Shown: in pieces, positions 26,239 through 37,538 of the stretch
Layout of the letters: the number at the start of each line of letters is the position of its first letter
Numbering within the stretch: position 1 is the first letter of the stretch
Source of the DNA: Leptospira chreensis
GTDB lineage: Bacteria > Spirochaetota > Leptospiria > Leptospirales > Leptospiraceae
Direction of reading: 5' to 3'
Assembly: GCF_016919165.1 (NCBI RefSeq)
Contig: NZ_JAFFPS010000070.1
Location: 3,566 to 67,565, forward strand
Length of the DNA stretch: 64,000 nt
Position numbers and translations under genes: made by a program
The notes under the pieces: model-generated
Told to the model about the DNA's origin: nothing
The model's input: the letters and a program-made list of their open reading frames with translations, nothing else
The model's database searches: none

Positions 26239-29200
26239 ATGTTCAGTTTGAAAAAGATAAGTGAAAAAGAAATAAATCCAACACTCCCTGAAGAAACGAA
26301 TCCAGTAAAACGCAAGCCGTATGGAGTTCGCCAAATAGCAAGCCTGACTTGGTTGATAAAACAAACGAGTAGGAAATTCCGTAGACCATTTAGCCTAGAT
26401 ACAAAAACAGATTCTACAATAGAGAATGGGTTGTATGCGAGTGACTTATCTGTTAAGGGTAGACTTCGGACGTGGCATAAGGTTACTGCATTCAAAGTAT
26501 TAATCATATTTTTATTAGAGATAACGATCTCACCACTTAGTGGCTTGACGGACTTGTATGCGCAAGCCTTTGGCCGCAAGGAGTTCAAAGACCCAAAGGG
26601 AAGGCTTGAGAACTATTACCAAGCTGGTAATAGTAAGACAAGTCGAGAGGATTGGGAGAATACCGTTAATTCAGGGAAGAACCTGCTGATATCGGAGTGG
26701 GAATCGAGCACACAATTAGAGATTGAACGATTAGTAAAAGAAGAAAAAGCAAAAGAGAATGGTAAGGCAGAAGTTGATTTGCGAGCGGAGCTTTCTGCAG
26801 AGCGAACACTAGTAAGAGGTGAGTGGGAGACAGAGTTAAACCGAGAGATAGATGAGAGAAAGGGTAGTTGGCAAGCAAGGATTTCTACACAAGCACTTAA
26901 TATATTATATACAAAGATAAATACGACAGCAATCCAGCAGGCAATTTTAGAGGCAGAAGCAGAGCTTAAATCCATACAAGGAACAGTAGAAGAGAAAGTT
27001 AATAAGTGGGACACAACGATAAAACCGAAGTTGCTTGGGATTAGAGCAGATTGGGAGAGTGAGTTATCGACGTTAAAGGCGACAGCGATCCAAGCAGGTG
27101 TGTCACTTACTGGTGATGAGAAAGTATCCTTTGAGCGTGAGCTAGCATGGATAGAAAAACAATTTCTTTCTTATTATGATTGGAAAGAGGGGAGTTATGT
27201 TCAGAATGCACGGCAGAATACGGTAGGACGGTTAAATCAAGAATCGGATATAGACAACCAGCTATCGACGGAAACAGATCCTGCAGAAATCATTCGTTTG
27301 TTAATCGAAAAGACTAAGGGTAAGATTGATGAAGAGACGGGAGAATTAAAAGAAGATATCATAAAAGAGCGAGAGGACATACCGTTAGATTTTAGTTTTT
27401 CTGATGGAGATAGGGAGAAGAAGATTCTTGCAGCACTGGATGCGGGTCAGAAGCAGTGGGAAGCGGCAATTGAGGACCTCATAGTAAAGAAACTCCAGTA
27501 TGATCGCAATGTTGCGGAAAGCAGGCAGTTTGGTGAAGCGGAATGGTCGAAAGCCTATGCTGATCTTCTGAAAGAGCGAGACAATTGGTTAGCGAATTTC
27601 CAGAAGGATTTGGCAGAAGGAATTAAGGCTTGGAATGAATCGGAATCAAGACTAAAAACCAATAAGGAGCAGGCATTAGTCGAACTTGATCGTTATGTGA
27701 ATAGTCGAGTTGACAGTTGGAATTCTTATGCGAGAGGACTTGAGGGAGTTGCATTGAGTTCTGCTTCATCGATCCAAACTATCATTGATAGTATTGCTAA
27801 CTTAGATGAGTTGTTAGCTGATTTACCATCGAATCATTCATCCAGATCTATTTATATAACACAAAGGAATGGTTGGACAGAGTTATTAACCAAGTTTAGA
27901 GCTGTGGTGGCCACAGCAGAAGCAAAGATGCATGATGACATGCGTGGACCTAATGGATTTTTGAATCCGAATTCTCCTGAGAGAGTATTAACTACCGCAG
28001 AACTAGACTTAGCAATTGCGAAAGCAGAATTGGAAGCAGCACTTAAACGTAGAGAGCGAGCCAATCAAGTATTGCAATATGCGCAGAATAATGTAACTAA
28101 AACGGCAGCAGAAATTAATTCTGAGTATGCAACAGCAAAGCAGGAATTTTTAGCGCAACAGGCTTTGTATTCTAATTTGTTGCAGTCGTTGAATGGGAAC
28201 CAAGGAAGTGCTGGTTATTTTAGTTCGGTTCCAGGGGCAACAACACCTACAGGAGGCCAATCGATATTGGATCGATTGGAAGCTGCTCGTAATGGATTGA
28301 ATTCGTATTGGCAGACACTAGAGCTAGCTCGAACAACCATGGAGGAAGCTCGTAAGAAATATGAAGAGGCTTCTAAGTTACAAATTTATGTATTGAATCG
28401 AGATTTATTGGGAAATGAGCTTGGGGTTATTTCTTCAGAGGTAGATGAGTCGGATCCCGCATCGTATGCAAGGGGACTTAGGTATGATATAGAGAAGGCG
28501 AACGAGCAGATTAATAATGCAAGGGAGCTAATTCGGAACCGTGAGATTGAAGTTTATCGTCAGTATTATGAGAAGGGGAATGCGGATCGTGCACGCCAGT
28601 TTTATACAGAGTTAAGCAAACGCATTGTTAGTTTTGAAACTGATAAGGAGACATTGTCGAAATTAAAGACATTGTTTGAAAGTGGTCAGAGTTTGAGCCA
28701 GATACTGGATACTTTGGGGTCTACCTTTGTCGTTGCAAATATAGTTGGTCAGGAACAAGAAGCAGCATTTAGAGCTGAAGTATTAAGACTTAAAGAATTA
28801 TTAAATAGTACATCATTAGGTGTTCCTGAGGCATTCCAAGGATGGAGAGAAACACTAACCAAGACAGAGAACAAACTTACCAATTTTCCCGCGAGTGATA
28901 TCTCTCAAGATAAGGCAAAACTAGATTCCTATAACACGTTTGTGTTAAACTGGAAAAATAGCATCCCAGCAGCATTGCAAGAAGAGTATGATGGAGATAC
29001 GATTAAATCACTCGTTGAGTATTCTGAGGAACTATCTGCGGATTGGCAATCAGAGAAGGAGAAGGTAGAGGAAGCGAAGGCAGATTGGGCCGCTTATGTA
29101 GCAGCAAACAGTTCCTTTTTTAATGGGACTCTGGTGATGACAGATGTTGATCGCAATAACAAGGTTCTTGAAGCTGACATTAAATTCCGTGAGTTGATGC

Positions 29201-32200
29201 GTAGTATAGCATCTTATGAATCCTTTATTGGTGAGATTTCATGGGTGAAGTCTGAACTCAATAGCCATATGGAAGATTTGCTTGGTTCAGCACCAGTGAT
29301 TATTAATTCCAGTTTAACAGGCACAAATAGAACAGCAGCGTTAGCCGCGGTTACTGAGTTCAGTCGCAATTTCTCAAGTATTAAAACTTCGCTCAATGAT
29401 ATGTTGAAAACAACATCGTCTTCATTTGCTGAAGTTGTGACATTTACAACTGAGTATGGTAATAAATTCCAAAACTGGCAAACAGCAAATGGAAAACAAA
29501 GCGGAGCATTGCTAGAGAGCACCAATTTTTTAAGCGGAGTGATCCAAAGTATGGAGAACCGTGTAAAGGTTGGTAAATGGGAATTGGACTTTCTTTTGGA
29601 TCCGGAGGGGAAGGTAGAGGATCTTGCAGCGAAAGAGAAATCCGAGGAACTTGCATTAAAGGTTGAGGGAGCTGAACTCAATGACCGTGCACTTCGCTTG
29701 TTAAAAGCTAAGATTGATGAGGCGAATGCAGCAGGAGAAGACAAGTCCGTCGATAAACTCAGGGACATATATTTATCTATTAGTAATGAGTTAGATAACC
29801 TAAGAAGGGGTTGGAACGGCGCAAAAGAAAAGAGGGATGATATTTTTATTCTATCTATGGTGCAGACATATCTTGCTGAGCAAGGTGTAATGCTCTTGAA
29901 AGAGAAACCTGAGTTTTGGACGAAGGTGCTTGAATCGTCGGATGAGTTATTAGAATTCTATGAAGATGGTGGAACCTATTCGGAAAGTGAGATTGCGAGG
30001 ATCAAAAAAGAGGGGAGTGCTCTTGAAAGACAGATTCTTTCTGACTCCATAGTTTATGGAAGTGGGATGTTTTTTGGTGGGTTTGTTGAAGGGGAAATCG
30101 CAAGGAAGTATGATGTTGTTAATGGCTTCAGGTATTTTTCTGAAGGTATTTTGTCAGGCCAGATACTATCTGTATTAAGCGATTCAAAGTTTGCAGATCA
30201 GGAAGATCAGCAAACAGGAATTCTTTCTGAGTTCAAAACTTATCTTAGTGATAAGGGGATTTTGGGAAGTCTTGGTACTACATCGGATTATTCTTCTAGT
30301 GGAAAGAGTTCAGAAGATAACATTGCAGTTCTGAATGCTCTTCGCGATTTCCTAATCGAAAAAAGTCGCAAAGGGGAAGCAGTCAATCCGGCGATTGCAC
30401 AGATAACACAAGAGATCGGATTTTATACAGATAGGATTGCTGATTGGGAATTTGTATTAGATAATTTTGATCTTACTCAAGCAGAAGCTGATGCGATGGT
30501 CACAGATGCACAGGCACATCGTAAAGATCTTGAAGATGCGGGTAAACTATTTGGTGAACTCCAGTCACTGATTGCAAATACACCTGGAGATTCTTTATAT
30601 TTCCAAAGGACTAAGATTGAGGAACTTGTTACTAAGTTAGAAGCGGTCGATGCAAAGATCAATTTTAGTTCAGAGATAAAATCGAAAATTGAATCTATCA
30701 AAGATTATATTTGGGGATTTTATAAGAGGGAGATAGTACAGGCTTATTTGACGGGAAGAGCAGTATCTACGAATAACGGTAAACCGGATGATGCCAATGA
30801 AACTTTGGAGAGTTTTCTAACAGGGATCCAAGCTGGAAAGTATTTCATGGGCCAAGATGGTGGAAAGAATACAGAAGTATCTGCCTTGTTTTTTGGCCGG
30901 ACTTTGACGAGCCAAGAGTTGGATGAGTTGGAGGAATACCTAATTCCTTATGACAGAAAAATCAACATTTGGAATACGGAAACTATTTCTGATTTGAGTG
31001 CTTATTTAGTAGCGGAAGACGAAGACCTAAAGCCTGCCTTAAGATTACAAATTCTATATGATACATTTGAAGCAGTTCAGAATGCAACATCCAATGGTTA
31101 CTTTGTAGACCAAACAAAAATTCCGGTAGAGATGCGTGAATATGCATTATTATTTTCCTTCGAATCATATTTGGGGGGAACCACGGATCCAACAGAAATC
31201 GCTGCATTAAAAAGCCAATTTCTGTTAATGCTTGGGCCAGATAATGGAGCATACAACCAGACTAAAATCAACGAGTATCTTTCTAAACCAGGTAAAAGAA
31301 ATCCTAGTTTGTATTTGCCAGAGGAGTTACGCGAGTTAGCTGCAACTTTGGATTATTTTTATCGTCCTGCGGTTGAGTTATCCGTTGAAGTTCCTGACAT
31401 GGCTTCCTTAACGGACTGGCTTATGGAACAGGGATATTCCAGTGATCTAGCGGTCAAACTTATGGGGACAGCTCGGCTAAGTTATCTATTGGATACTTAT
31501 TATGGTGAAAACCCTACCGAGTTTTTGGAGAGTGCAAGTGCTGTACTTGGCCCCATCAGTGAAGAAGAAAAGAAGATGTTTCTTCTCACCATTAATGGAT
31601 ATAACATTTTACCAACGACTTCGACAACATTTAACGGGGTAAGCTTCGGATATGGAGAAGAAGTATCTGTGGAAGGAGTATGGCTTGGGATTGGGATGGG
31701 GGACTTACATGTAAGTTTACTTGAAGCCTTAGGAAAGGAACAGACGTTACTTGAGGATAAGTTCAGACAAGCAGATGTAGACTCGAGGAAAGCGAAGTTT
31801 TTATCTGATTATAAAAAGGGGAATGTTTCCGCAGATTCTTATATTTCTTACTTATCGATTCCCAAAGAGGGGATAGGTGGAGTGGATCCTGAGGATATGA
31901 TCGAAGACAAGATTAAGGAACTGAATCTTGCCGTGAACTCTAAACTGGGCTCCATGCTTGGAATGATGGAGACCTTGTCGAGTAATGCTTTTTTGACACC
32001 GACTGGTAATGCGGATGATCCTTCTCGGCTTTCTTTATCTATTGAGAAAACGATAGCTGAAGTGAACGAGTATTATTCTACCGACGGTGATTATACGAGA
32101 GCGGGAGACGGGACGTTTACCTTTGAAGCGGATCTTGGGAACCAAGTATTAACTAAAATCAACCAGTATGTGAATGCGACAAGTCCTGGATTTTCCAATG

Positions 32201-35200
32201 ACGATGCGGATGGGATATTAAGTGGAGCTTATGGATTATGGGAGTCCATGAAATCTGCGATCCAGAATGCAGCGAAGAAGATTATGACGATCTTTGGACT
32301 TAGTGCAGACTTAGCACAGGACTTACTCACATTTGCTAATTTATTCAAGGCAGCAGAAGATGCGTATAACAGTGCGAAGAATGCCTTCGACACCGCCGAG
32401 GCAGAAACGAATCTAATAGAAGAAGAGTATGCTGATAAACAACAAGAAGTATCTGAAAGTTATTTGGAGTTGCTTGAGAAGGAGAAGACATTAGCGAATG
32501 CAGAGGCATTGGCAGATTATTTGGCGTTACTCGAGTTTTCTAAACACCCAACGCAGACAGTAGACGCGAATGGTAATATAGTCTATGATACATCGATCAA
32601 GAGTCCACTGGAACTAGCACAGAAGAGATTTGAAGCAAGAGATAAAGAATACCAAGATGCATTGAAGAAGAAGAATGATGCACAGAAGAGAGTGGATGAG
32701 CAGGTAAAGTTAGCTGAGATTGAGGCTGCAACACTTGCGGAGAAAGCTAAGGTAGAGGAATGGGCTCTTCGTTCTATGAGGTTCTCGAAGGCGGAACAAC
32801 TGATGCAAGCAGAGATAAACCAGCTAAAGGCAGATCTGAAGAGCCAGAGAGATACTATGTTTGCACAAATGGCAGGTCTATTGGGGCTTGGAGCGGGAAG
32901 TAGGGGCTCGACCTTAAACAGTTTTTCTGACACTACATCTCAGACCTTTATATCACAAGAACAGCAACAGAAAGAAATCAATTATTATGCAAATATGATG
33001 ATGGAAGGAAAAATCAATCATTATACTTTAATTGCAGCAGGTTTACTTGGTGCGGAACCAGGAATGGGTCATGAAAAGTGGGGTGTACATCCAGAAGCAT
33101 TGAACCCACCTGCCGGAATCCGTTCGCTCGTTAGCATAATTCAGACAAACAGACCTGAACCAATTATCAGTAATATGAATTTATTAATTTCGGTGATGAA
33201 TGGTTCCATTCCGATTCAAAAGGATATGAAAACTGTAAATGATCGACAATTCATTATGGATAGACCGACCATTGATGATGCGATTTTACAATATGCTGAT
33301 ATGTTTAATATGAGATCTATACTGCAGATATTAATTAAGTGTGGTTTCGACGGACCATCTTCTGCTTTATGTGCCATTCCTTTAAAAACGGGAGTGGATG
33401 ATTTCTTGAATTCATTTTTATCGACAAGATACCAAACGCAAGACCCGATTAATGGCATTGCCAACCAAACAAGTCAGCTAAAACAAACCACTTCTCGATT
33501 AAGGCGACTTACTGAAATAACCTCTAGTTCACAACTAACCTCCGTTCTTTCTGAAGCGAAATGGGGTCTGACTGCCCAAGACTTAAGCTCTATCGGAAAT
33601 ACAACAGGGGACGTGGATAATCTAACATGGAATGTGAATGGCCAATCGCTTAAATTCACTGAACTTGTGGGTGCTGACGGTAGTGCTGTGATCCAAACGC
33701 AAGAACTTACAGATTCATTTGGAATGTATCGAAGAGGGCCTGGAAATAGCCATGTGCTTGACTATACAATATCTGGAAATGAGTTCCTATCTTCATTGTC
33801 TACTCTGGCAGAAACACAATATACCGTCGTTAGAGATGCATACTATGCAAAAGCTGAAGGCGTTACAAACGATAAAGGTAACAAAGCGGAAAGACGTGAT
33901 GTATTAGATGATAGAGAAGCATTTCTCTATAACCTACTGCAAACAGTAAAGGGAGTGGGCGTTGAATACGGAATGTACCAAACGATCCTCCGTGATTATA
34001 TGGGTTCTGACCAATCCTCAGGTGGGAAGTCACTCTCTAAAGGTCCATCTGTAGTGGATGAGATTGCGATGCTTGGCATCGACCAACAAAGAACTTTGCA
34101 ACTCGCCGATTGGCGCGAGATAGAGAAGAACTTCAGTAATCGAAAACTAGATTGGTTAGAAAATTTAACCTATATCAGGGAAACGGGCCTAGCTCGTTTT
34201 GATAAAATAGATACGCAGTTCCGCAATGATTGGGAAGCGTGGCGAACCAAGTTTGATGCGGATGCGAAAGCAGGTGCAGATAAGTATATCGAAGCCATCA
34301 AAGATACGTTAGCTGCTAAGGATGCCTGGGTGAGTGAGTTTGTTGCGGTTTCTAAACAAGCTTCCTCAGAAAACCAATTGGCCGACTTATATGCTCGTAT
34401 CCAAGGTAAGATCAGTTCTATGCAAAAGGATCTACCGACAGGTGTGTCCATGAACTTAAATGCCAACGATATTTTATCGCAATATGCGAAGAGTATGCCA
34501 AATCCCTTGGATGATCGCTGGCTTGAGAGTGTAAAGAATGTAAACACAGATATGTTCTTAACACGAATCTCCCAGCAGAACTTTGATTTATCGGAAGTGA
34601 TGTCTGAGTTTGAGGCATTACAAGAGGAGCTGAAAAAACGATTAACGGCCCTTGGAAAAATCCAAGCATTAACCAGCTTGCAGATGATGGATCAAAACTA
34701 TGAAAAAATTATCAATACAGCTAATAAAGAATTACAATCTCGGATGGACTCTGAGATGGGATCCTCTGGGTTCTTAAGAAATGGTGATCTGTATGGAAAG
34801 ATCAGCGCTGCCACTGGAATACCAATAATAGTTAGAAACTTTATCCCTTTTAAATTTGGCGGAATCTCCGTTCCCAAGGTGAAAGATTCGAAAGGAAAGT
34901 CTTGGGATATGACGGACCTTGAAGCTTTAACCAGCGAACAAGGACCTTCTGCAAATGACCTAGAGGCAATGGCGGAAGTTGCCATCATGGGTATGGAGAA
35001 TGCATTCAAAACCATCTACGATCCAAGTCGTAAGGTGACTTATGAACAACCCAGTAATTTCAGCCAATACAAAATGGTAATGGCAGCATATAACCAAGCA
35101 AATAGCGGGGATCCGGAAGATCCTCCTGTTTCGCTAAACGTAAAAGATTATTTCTTAGTAGGAGAGGTTGTCGAAGGAGAATTTGGCAAACACCACCATA

Positions 35201-37089
35201 AGGAATTCTGGGAAATCATGTCCCAGAAAGAAACTTTAGATTTCTTAGATCAGTTACTTGGAAAAGAACAACAAAGAAAAGCAAAGAAGAAAGCGGATAG
35301 AGAAGGTAAGATAGAAGCAGTAGTGACAGTTGTTGCTATCGTAGCAGCATCAATACTAACGGGAGGATTTGCAGCCGCAGCAATTGGACCTGCGCTTGCA
35401 GGCTCTGGAGCAGTTGTCTTTGGAGCTTCAGTTGTAGTAGCAGGTTATGTGGGTTATAAAGGATATCAGGGATACCAAGCGGGAGGAGTAGCAGGTGGAG
35501 TATTAGCAGTGGGAAGTGCCGCCGCGTCAATGCTTGGCCCAGCTGGGATGTCCATTGGTGGAAGCTATTCTAAAGAACAAGGGTTTGGATTTAACGTAGG
35601 AGCACAATTTGAAGGAACCCCTCTCAATGCTGGTATTGGGTTTTCCCAAAAAGGAGGTTTCGGGTTCAACGCGGGAGTCAGCTTAGGCAATCACGTAAGT
35701 TTAAACATGAACCTCCATGAAAGTGGTGCATGGGGTGTTGGATTAAGTTTACATAATGCATCCGGAGGCGACAGACGAGGATTAGCTGCCAATGTGGGTT
35801 ATAGAGAAACAGCAGATGGTCAGGTAGGACGAAGTGCCGGATTTGGTTATAATATGGGAGTAGGGAAGATAGGAACGCTCTATGCAGGACTAACTACAGA
35901 TAGTCTTCTTGGGAACGGGTTTAGAGTCAATATAGAGGAAGAACATAAGAATGCTTCTAATGCTGGTGCACTGATGGGTTACGAAGGCGAAGTGGGATGG
36001 AGCACCGGAGGTGGATTCCAGAGTAGTTTAGAGATAAGATTTAATAATCAGAGGTTCCGCAATGCCACCAAAGGGAAAGGGTTTTCTTCGGATCAAGAAG
36101 TGGATTTGAAAGAGTTTGATCTTCTTCACAAAGACAAGAGCGATTTAGAGAGGGCGAAGTTAAAGAAAGAGCAAAACTTACCCTTGACGGAAGCTGAGCA
36201 GAAGGCGGAATCAGAGGCGAAACACAGGGAAGCGAATACAAAGAAAGGCGCAGACATACTCAGTGGTTCAGGAATCCAGGTAGCCAAGAAGGATGAGAAA
36301 AAACCCAAAGAGACAGTTAAAATTGAGTTAGATGGTAAAGAGAAGACAGATTTATTAACGAAAGCCAAACAAGAGGTGATTTCAAAACTACGCGAGGCCA
36401 TCGGGGACGAAACAACAAAGTATGCAAAACTCAATGCAGCATTAGAGGCATTTGAGAAAAATCCAGGAGCAGAGACAGCGGCGAATTTGGTTGAAGTATA
36501 TGAAAAAACAGCAGCGTCAGTAGGAGTAGGTTTGATTCCCGTAGTTGGGGATATCATGGATGGCTTTAGTGTTGTAAAGGATCTATACCGCGGAAACTAC
36601 TTTGATGCCACAGTATCAGCCGTGATGTTTGCAGTTCCTTTAGGCTCAGCTTCTGCCGGGAAGAAGATGATGAAGGCAGTTGAGGAATCACCGTATGCGA
36701 AAAAAATGATCGCAGAGATCGCTAATTCTCCGGTTGGGAAGGCTGTAGCGGATACTAAATTCGGTAAGTGGCTCGCTGCCAAGTTTGGGACAGTTGGAAA
36801 GAAAGTAGATGATAAACAGATTGATAGAGCACTTTCATTATACAATGATCAAGATTTACATCATCTTTTTAGAAGAGGAGGAGACACTCCAAATGAACTT
36901 TTAAAAAAGTATGGTTCTGAAACAGATGCACTAAGGGAATTACAAAAATCTGTACAGCTAATAGATGAAAAAGCATACAAATCCGGCACTTGGGTGTCAG
37001 TAAAAGTTGGAGGTATTCCTGTCGCAGTAACAGGAAAATACATAGACGGAATTTTTAGAATATCCTCAATTTCTAAAAGGGAGTTTTAA
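26239..37089 (+). CDS. TIGR04388-like giant surface protein with variable toxin-type C-terminus
   Basis: 3616 residues. The ATG at 26239 is chosen over a TTG at 26224 because GGAG lies 7 bases before it. Residues 1-80 are a basic leader, followed by a late hydrophobic export segment (about 82-106, ending near LYAQA), resembling the extended signal regions of very large secreted proteins. Residues about 110-2100 are coiled-coil-rich, with many Trp, Glu and Lys. A TPR-free helical and then glycine-rich beta region follows, with GGFGFNAG, SIGGSYSKEQGFGFN and GYEGEVGWSTGGGF near 3090-3260. From about residue 2919 to 3333 the sequence is repeated in the orphan cassette at 39362. The final about 283 residues are unique: a hydrophobic VGVGLIPVVGDIMDGF pre-toxin segment, then a short basic domain with DLHHLFRRGGDTPNELL and a terminal GKYIDGIFRISSI, probably the toxin. 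An immunity gene follows by 1 base. The Leptospira family label is from memory. Confidence 0.8.
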   Translation: MFSLKKISEKEINPTLPEETNPVKRKPYGVRQIASLTWLIKQTSRKFRRPFSLDTKTDSTIENGLYASDLSVKGRLRTWHKVTAFKVLIIFLLEITISPLSGLTDLYAQAFGRKEFKDPKGRLENYYQAGNSKTSREDWENTVNSGKNLLISEWESSTQLEIERLVKEEKAKENGKAEVDLRAELSAERTLVRGEWETELNREIDERKGSWQARISTQALNILYTKINTTAIQQAILEAEAELKSIQGTVEEKVNKWDTTIKPKLLGIRADWESELSTLKATAIQAGVSLTGDEKVSFERELAWIEKQFLSYYDWKEGSYVQNARQNTVGRLNQESDIDNQLSTETDPAEIIRLLIEKTKGKIDEETGELKEDIIKEREDIPLDFSFSDGDREKKILAALDAGQKQWEAAIEDLIVKKLQYDRNVAESRQFGEAEWSKAYADLLKERDNWLANFQKDLAEGIKAWNESESRLKTNKEQALVELDRYVNSRVDSWNSYARGLEGVALSSASSIQTIIDSIANLDELLADLPSNHSSRSIYITQRNGWTELLTKFRAVVATAEAKMHDDMRGPNGFLNPNSPERVLTTAELDLAIAKAELEAALKRRERANQVLQYAQNNVTKTAAEINSEYATAKQEFLAQQALYSNLLQSLNGNQGSAGYFSSVPGATTPTGGQSILDRLEAARNGLNSYWQTLELARTTMEEARKKYEEASKLQIYVLNRDLLGNELGVISSEVDESDPASYARGLRYDIEKANEQINNARELIRNREIEVYRQYYEKGNADRARQFYTELSKRIVSFETDKETLSKLKTLFESGQSLSQILDTLGSTFVVANIVGQEQEAAFRAEVLRLKELLNSTSLGVPEAFQGWRETLTKTENKLTNFPASDISQDKAKLDSYNTFVLNWKNSIPAALQEEYDGDTIKSLVEYSEELSADWQSEKEKVEEAKADWAAYVAANSSFFNGTLVMTDVDRNNKVLEADIKFRELMRSIASYESFIGEISWVKSELNSHMEDLLGSAPVIINSSLTGTNRTAALAAVTEFSRNFSSIKTSLNDMLKTTSSSFAEVVTFTTEYGNKFQNWQTANGKQSGALLESTNFLSGVIQSMENRVKVGKWELDFLLDPEGKVEDLAAKEKSEELALKVEGAELNDRALRLLKAKIDEANAAGEDKSVDKLRDIYLSISNELDNLRRGWNGAKEKRDDIFILSMVQTYLAEQGVMLLKEKPEFWTKVLESSDELLEFYEDGGTYSESEIARIKKEGSALERQILSDSIVYGSGMFFGGFVEGEIARKYDVVNGFRYFSEGILSGQILSVLSDSKFADQEDQQTGILSEFKTYLSDKGILGSLGTTSDYSSSGKSSEDNIAVLNALRDFLIEKSRKGEAVNPAIAQITQEIGFYTDRIADWEFVLDNFDLTQAEADAMVTDAQAHRKDLEDAGKLFGELQSLIANTPGDSLYFQRTKIEELVTKLEAVDAKINFSSEIKSKIESIKDYIWGFYKREIVQAYLTGRAVSTNNGKPDDANETLESFLTGIQAGKYFMGQDGGKNTEVSALFFGRTLTSQELDELEEYLIPYDRKINIWNTETISDLSAYLVAEDEDLKPALRLQILYDTFEAVQNATSNGYFVDQTKIPVEMREYALLFSFESYLGGTTDPTEIAALKSQFLLMLGPDNGAYNQTKINEYLSKPGKRNPSLYLPEELRELAATLDYFYRPAVELSVEVPDMASLTDWLMEQGYSSDLAVKLMGTARLSYLLDTYYGENPTEFLESASAVLGPISEEEKKMFLLTINGYNILPTTSTTFNGVSFGYGEEVSVEGVWLGIGMGDLHVSLLEALGKEQTLLEDKFRQADVDSRKAKFLSDYKKGNVSADSYISYLSIPKEGIGGVDPEDMIEDKIKELNLAVNSKLGSMLGMMETLSSNAFLTPTGNADDPSRLSLSIEKTIAEVNEYYSTDGDYTRAGDGTFTFEADLGNQVLTKINQYVNATSPGFSNDDADGILSGAYGLWESMKSAIQNAAKKIMTIFGLSADLAQDLLTFANLFKAAEDAYNSAKNAFDTAEAETNLIEEEYADKQQEVSESYLELLEKEKTLANAEALADYLALLEFSKHPTQTVDANGNIVYDTSIKSPLELAQKRFEARDKEYQDALKKKNDAQKRVDEQVKLAEIEAATLAEKAKVEEWALRSMRFSKAEQLMQAEINQLKADLKSQRDTMFAQMAGLLGLGAGSRGSTLNSFSDTTSQTFISQEQQQKEINYYANMMMEGKINHYTLIAAGLLGAEPGMGHEKWGVHPEALNPPAGIRSLVSIIQTNRPEPIISNMNLLISVMNGSIPIQKDMKTVNDRQFIMDRPTIDDAILQYADMFNMRSILQILIKCGFDGPSSALCAIPLKTGVDDFLNSFLSTRYQTQDPINGIANQTSQLKQTTSRLRRLTEITSSSQLTSVLSEAKWGLTAQDLSSIGNTTGDVDNLTWNVNGQSLKFTELVGADGSAVIQTQELTDSFGMYRRGPGNSHVLDYTISGNEFLSSLSTLAETQYTVVRDAYYAKAEGVTNDKGNKAERRDVLDDREAFLYNLLQTVKGVGVEYGMYQTILRDYMGSDQSSGGKSLSKGPSVVDEIAMLGIDQQRTLQLADWREIEKNFSNRKLDWLENLTYIRETGLARFDKIDTQFRNDWEAWRTKFDADAKAGADKYIEAIKDTLAAKDAWVSEFVAVSKQASSENQLADLYARIQGKISSMQKDLPTGVSMNLNANDILSQYAKSMPNPLDDRWLESVKNVNTDMFLTRISQQNFDLSEVMSEFEALQEELKKRLTALGKIQALTSLQMMDQNYEKIINTANKELQSRMDSEMGSSGFLRNGDLYGKISAATGIPIIVRNFIPFKFGGISVPKVKDSKGKSWDMTDLEALTSEQGPSANDLEAMAEVAIMGMENAFKTIYDPSRKVTYEQPSNFSQYKMVMAAYNQANSGDPEDPPVSLNVKDYFLVGEVVEGEFGKHHHKEFWEIMSQKETLDFLDQLLGKEQQRKAKKKADREGKIEAVVTVVAIVAASILTGGFAAAAIGPALAGSGAVVFGASVVVAGYVGYKGYQGYQAGGVAGGVLAVGSAAASMLGPAGMSIGGSYSKEQGFGFNVGAQFEGTPLNAGIGFSQKGGFGFNAGVSLGNHVSLNMNLHESGAWGVGLSLHNASGGDRRGLAANVGYRETADGQVGRSAGFGYNMGVGKIGTLYAGLTTDSLLGNGFRVNIEEEHKNASNAGALMGYEGEVGWSTGGGFQSSLEIRFNNQRFRNATKGKGFSSDQEVDLKEFDLLHKDKSDLERAKLKKEQNLPLTEAEQKAESEAKHREANTKKGADILSGSGIQVAKKDEKKPKETVKIELDGKEKTDLLTKAKQEVISKLREAIGDETTKYAKLNAALEAFEKNPGAETAANLVEVYEKTAASVGVGLIPVVGDIMDGFSVVKDLYRGNYFDATVSAVMFAVPLGSASAGKKMMKAVEESPYAKKMIAEIANSPVGKAVADTKFGKWLAAKFGTVGKKVDDKQIDRALSLYNDQDLHHLFRRGGDTPNELLKKYGSETDALRELQKSVQLIDEKAYKSGTWVSVKVGGIPVAVTGKYIDGIFRISSISKREF

Positions 37090-37090
37090 C

Positions 37091-37435
37091 ATGATTTCGA
37101 AAGAAGAGTTGCGAGCACTAAACTTGATATTCGCAGGCGAAAATGAATTTTGTTTTGAAGTTCGAAATAAAATAAACAGTGCGCAGGTAATTGATAGAAT
37201 TGATACCGGAGTAGGTTTTACGTCCTTAATTCATCTAACTGAAAAATTATCGAAGATGCCTAATGTTTTGATGTGGCAATTCGCTTTTGATCATCCATCC
37301 TTTCCTGAAGGCGGGTCTTTTATGTGTATGGTGTTGTCAGAGGAGGAGTTAGAGCTCGAAGGAGTAGCTCTCGGAGGAAAAGATTGGCCCGTTGGATATA
37401 ATTTGGATTTATTTAGAGAGCAGGAGTATTTCTAA
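37091..37435 (+). CDS. Probable immunity protein for the giant toxin tip
   Basis: 114 residues, starting 1 base after the stop of the giant gene (TAACATG). Small, acidic and cytoplasmic-looking, with motifs FAGENEFCFEV, SAQVIDRIDTGVGFTS and FPEGGSFMCMVLSEEELELE. Position directly behind a variable C-terminus and its acidic nature are the classic marks of a cognate immunity protein. Repeat R1 begins 14 bases after its stop. No enzymatic motif. Confidence 0.7.
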   Translation: MISKEELRALNLIFAGENEFCFEVRNKINSAQVIDRIDTGVGFTSLIHLTEKLSKMPNVLMWQFAFDHPSFPEGGSFMCMVLSEEELELEGVALGGKDWPVGYNLDLFREQEYF

Positions 37436-37448
37436 TAAACTTGTTTAA

Positions 37449-37538
37449 GTCTGAGTTTCGCCAAAACTAAGTTAGTGAACAAAATGTTCTTTAAGTTAGA
37501 CGCTGATTACAGGAAGGAAAGACTTTGTGGGCAAAAAT
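37449..37538 (+). repeat. Cassette repeat R, copy 1
   Basis: About 90 bases beginning GTCTGAGTTTCGCC and containing TTAAGTTAGACGCTG and GACTTTGTGGGCAAAAA. Related copies are at 38103, 38838 and 42221. Each copy sits right behind an immunity gene, so R marks cassette joints. Confidence 0.75.
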
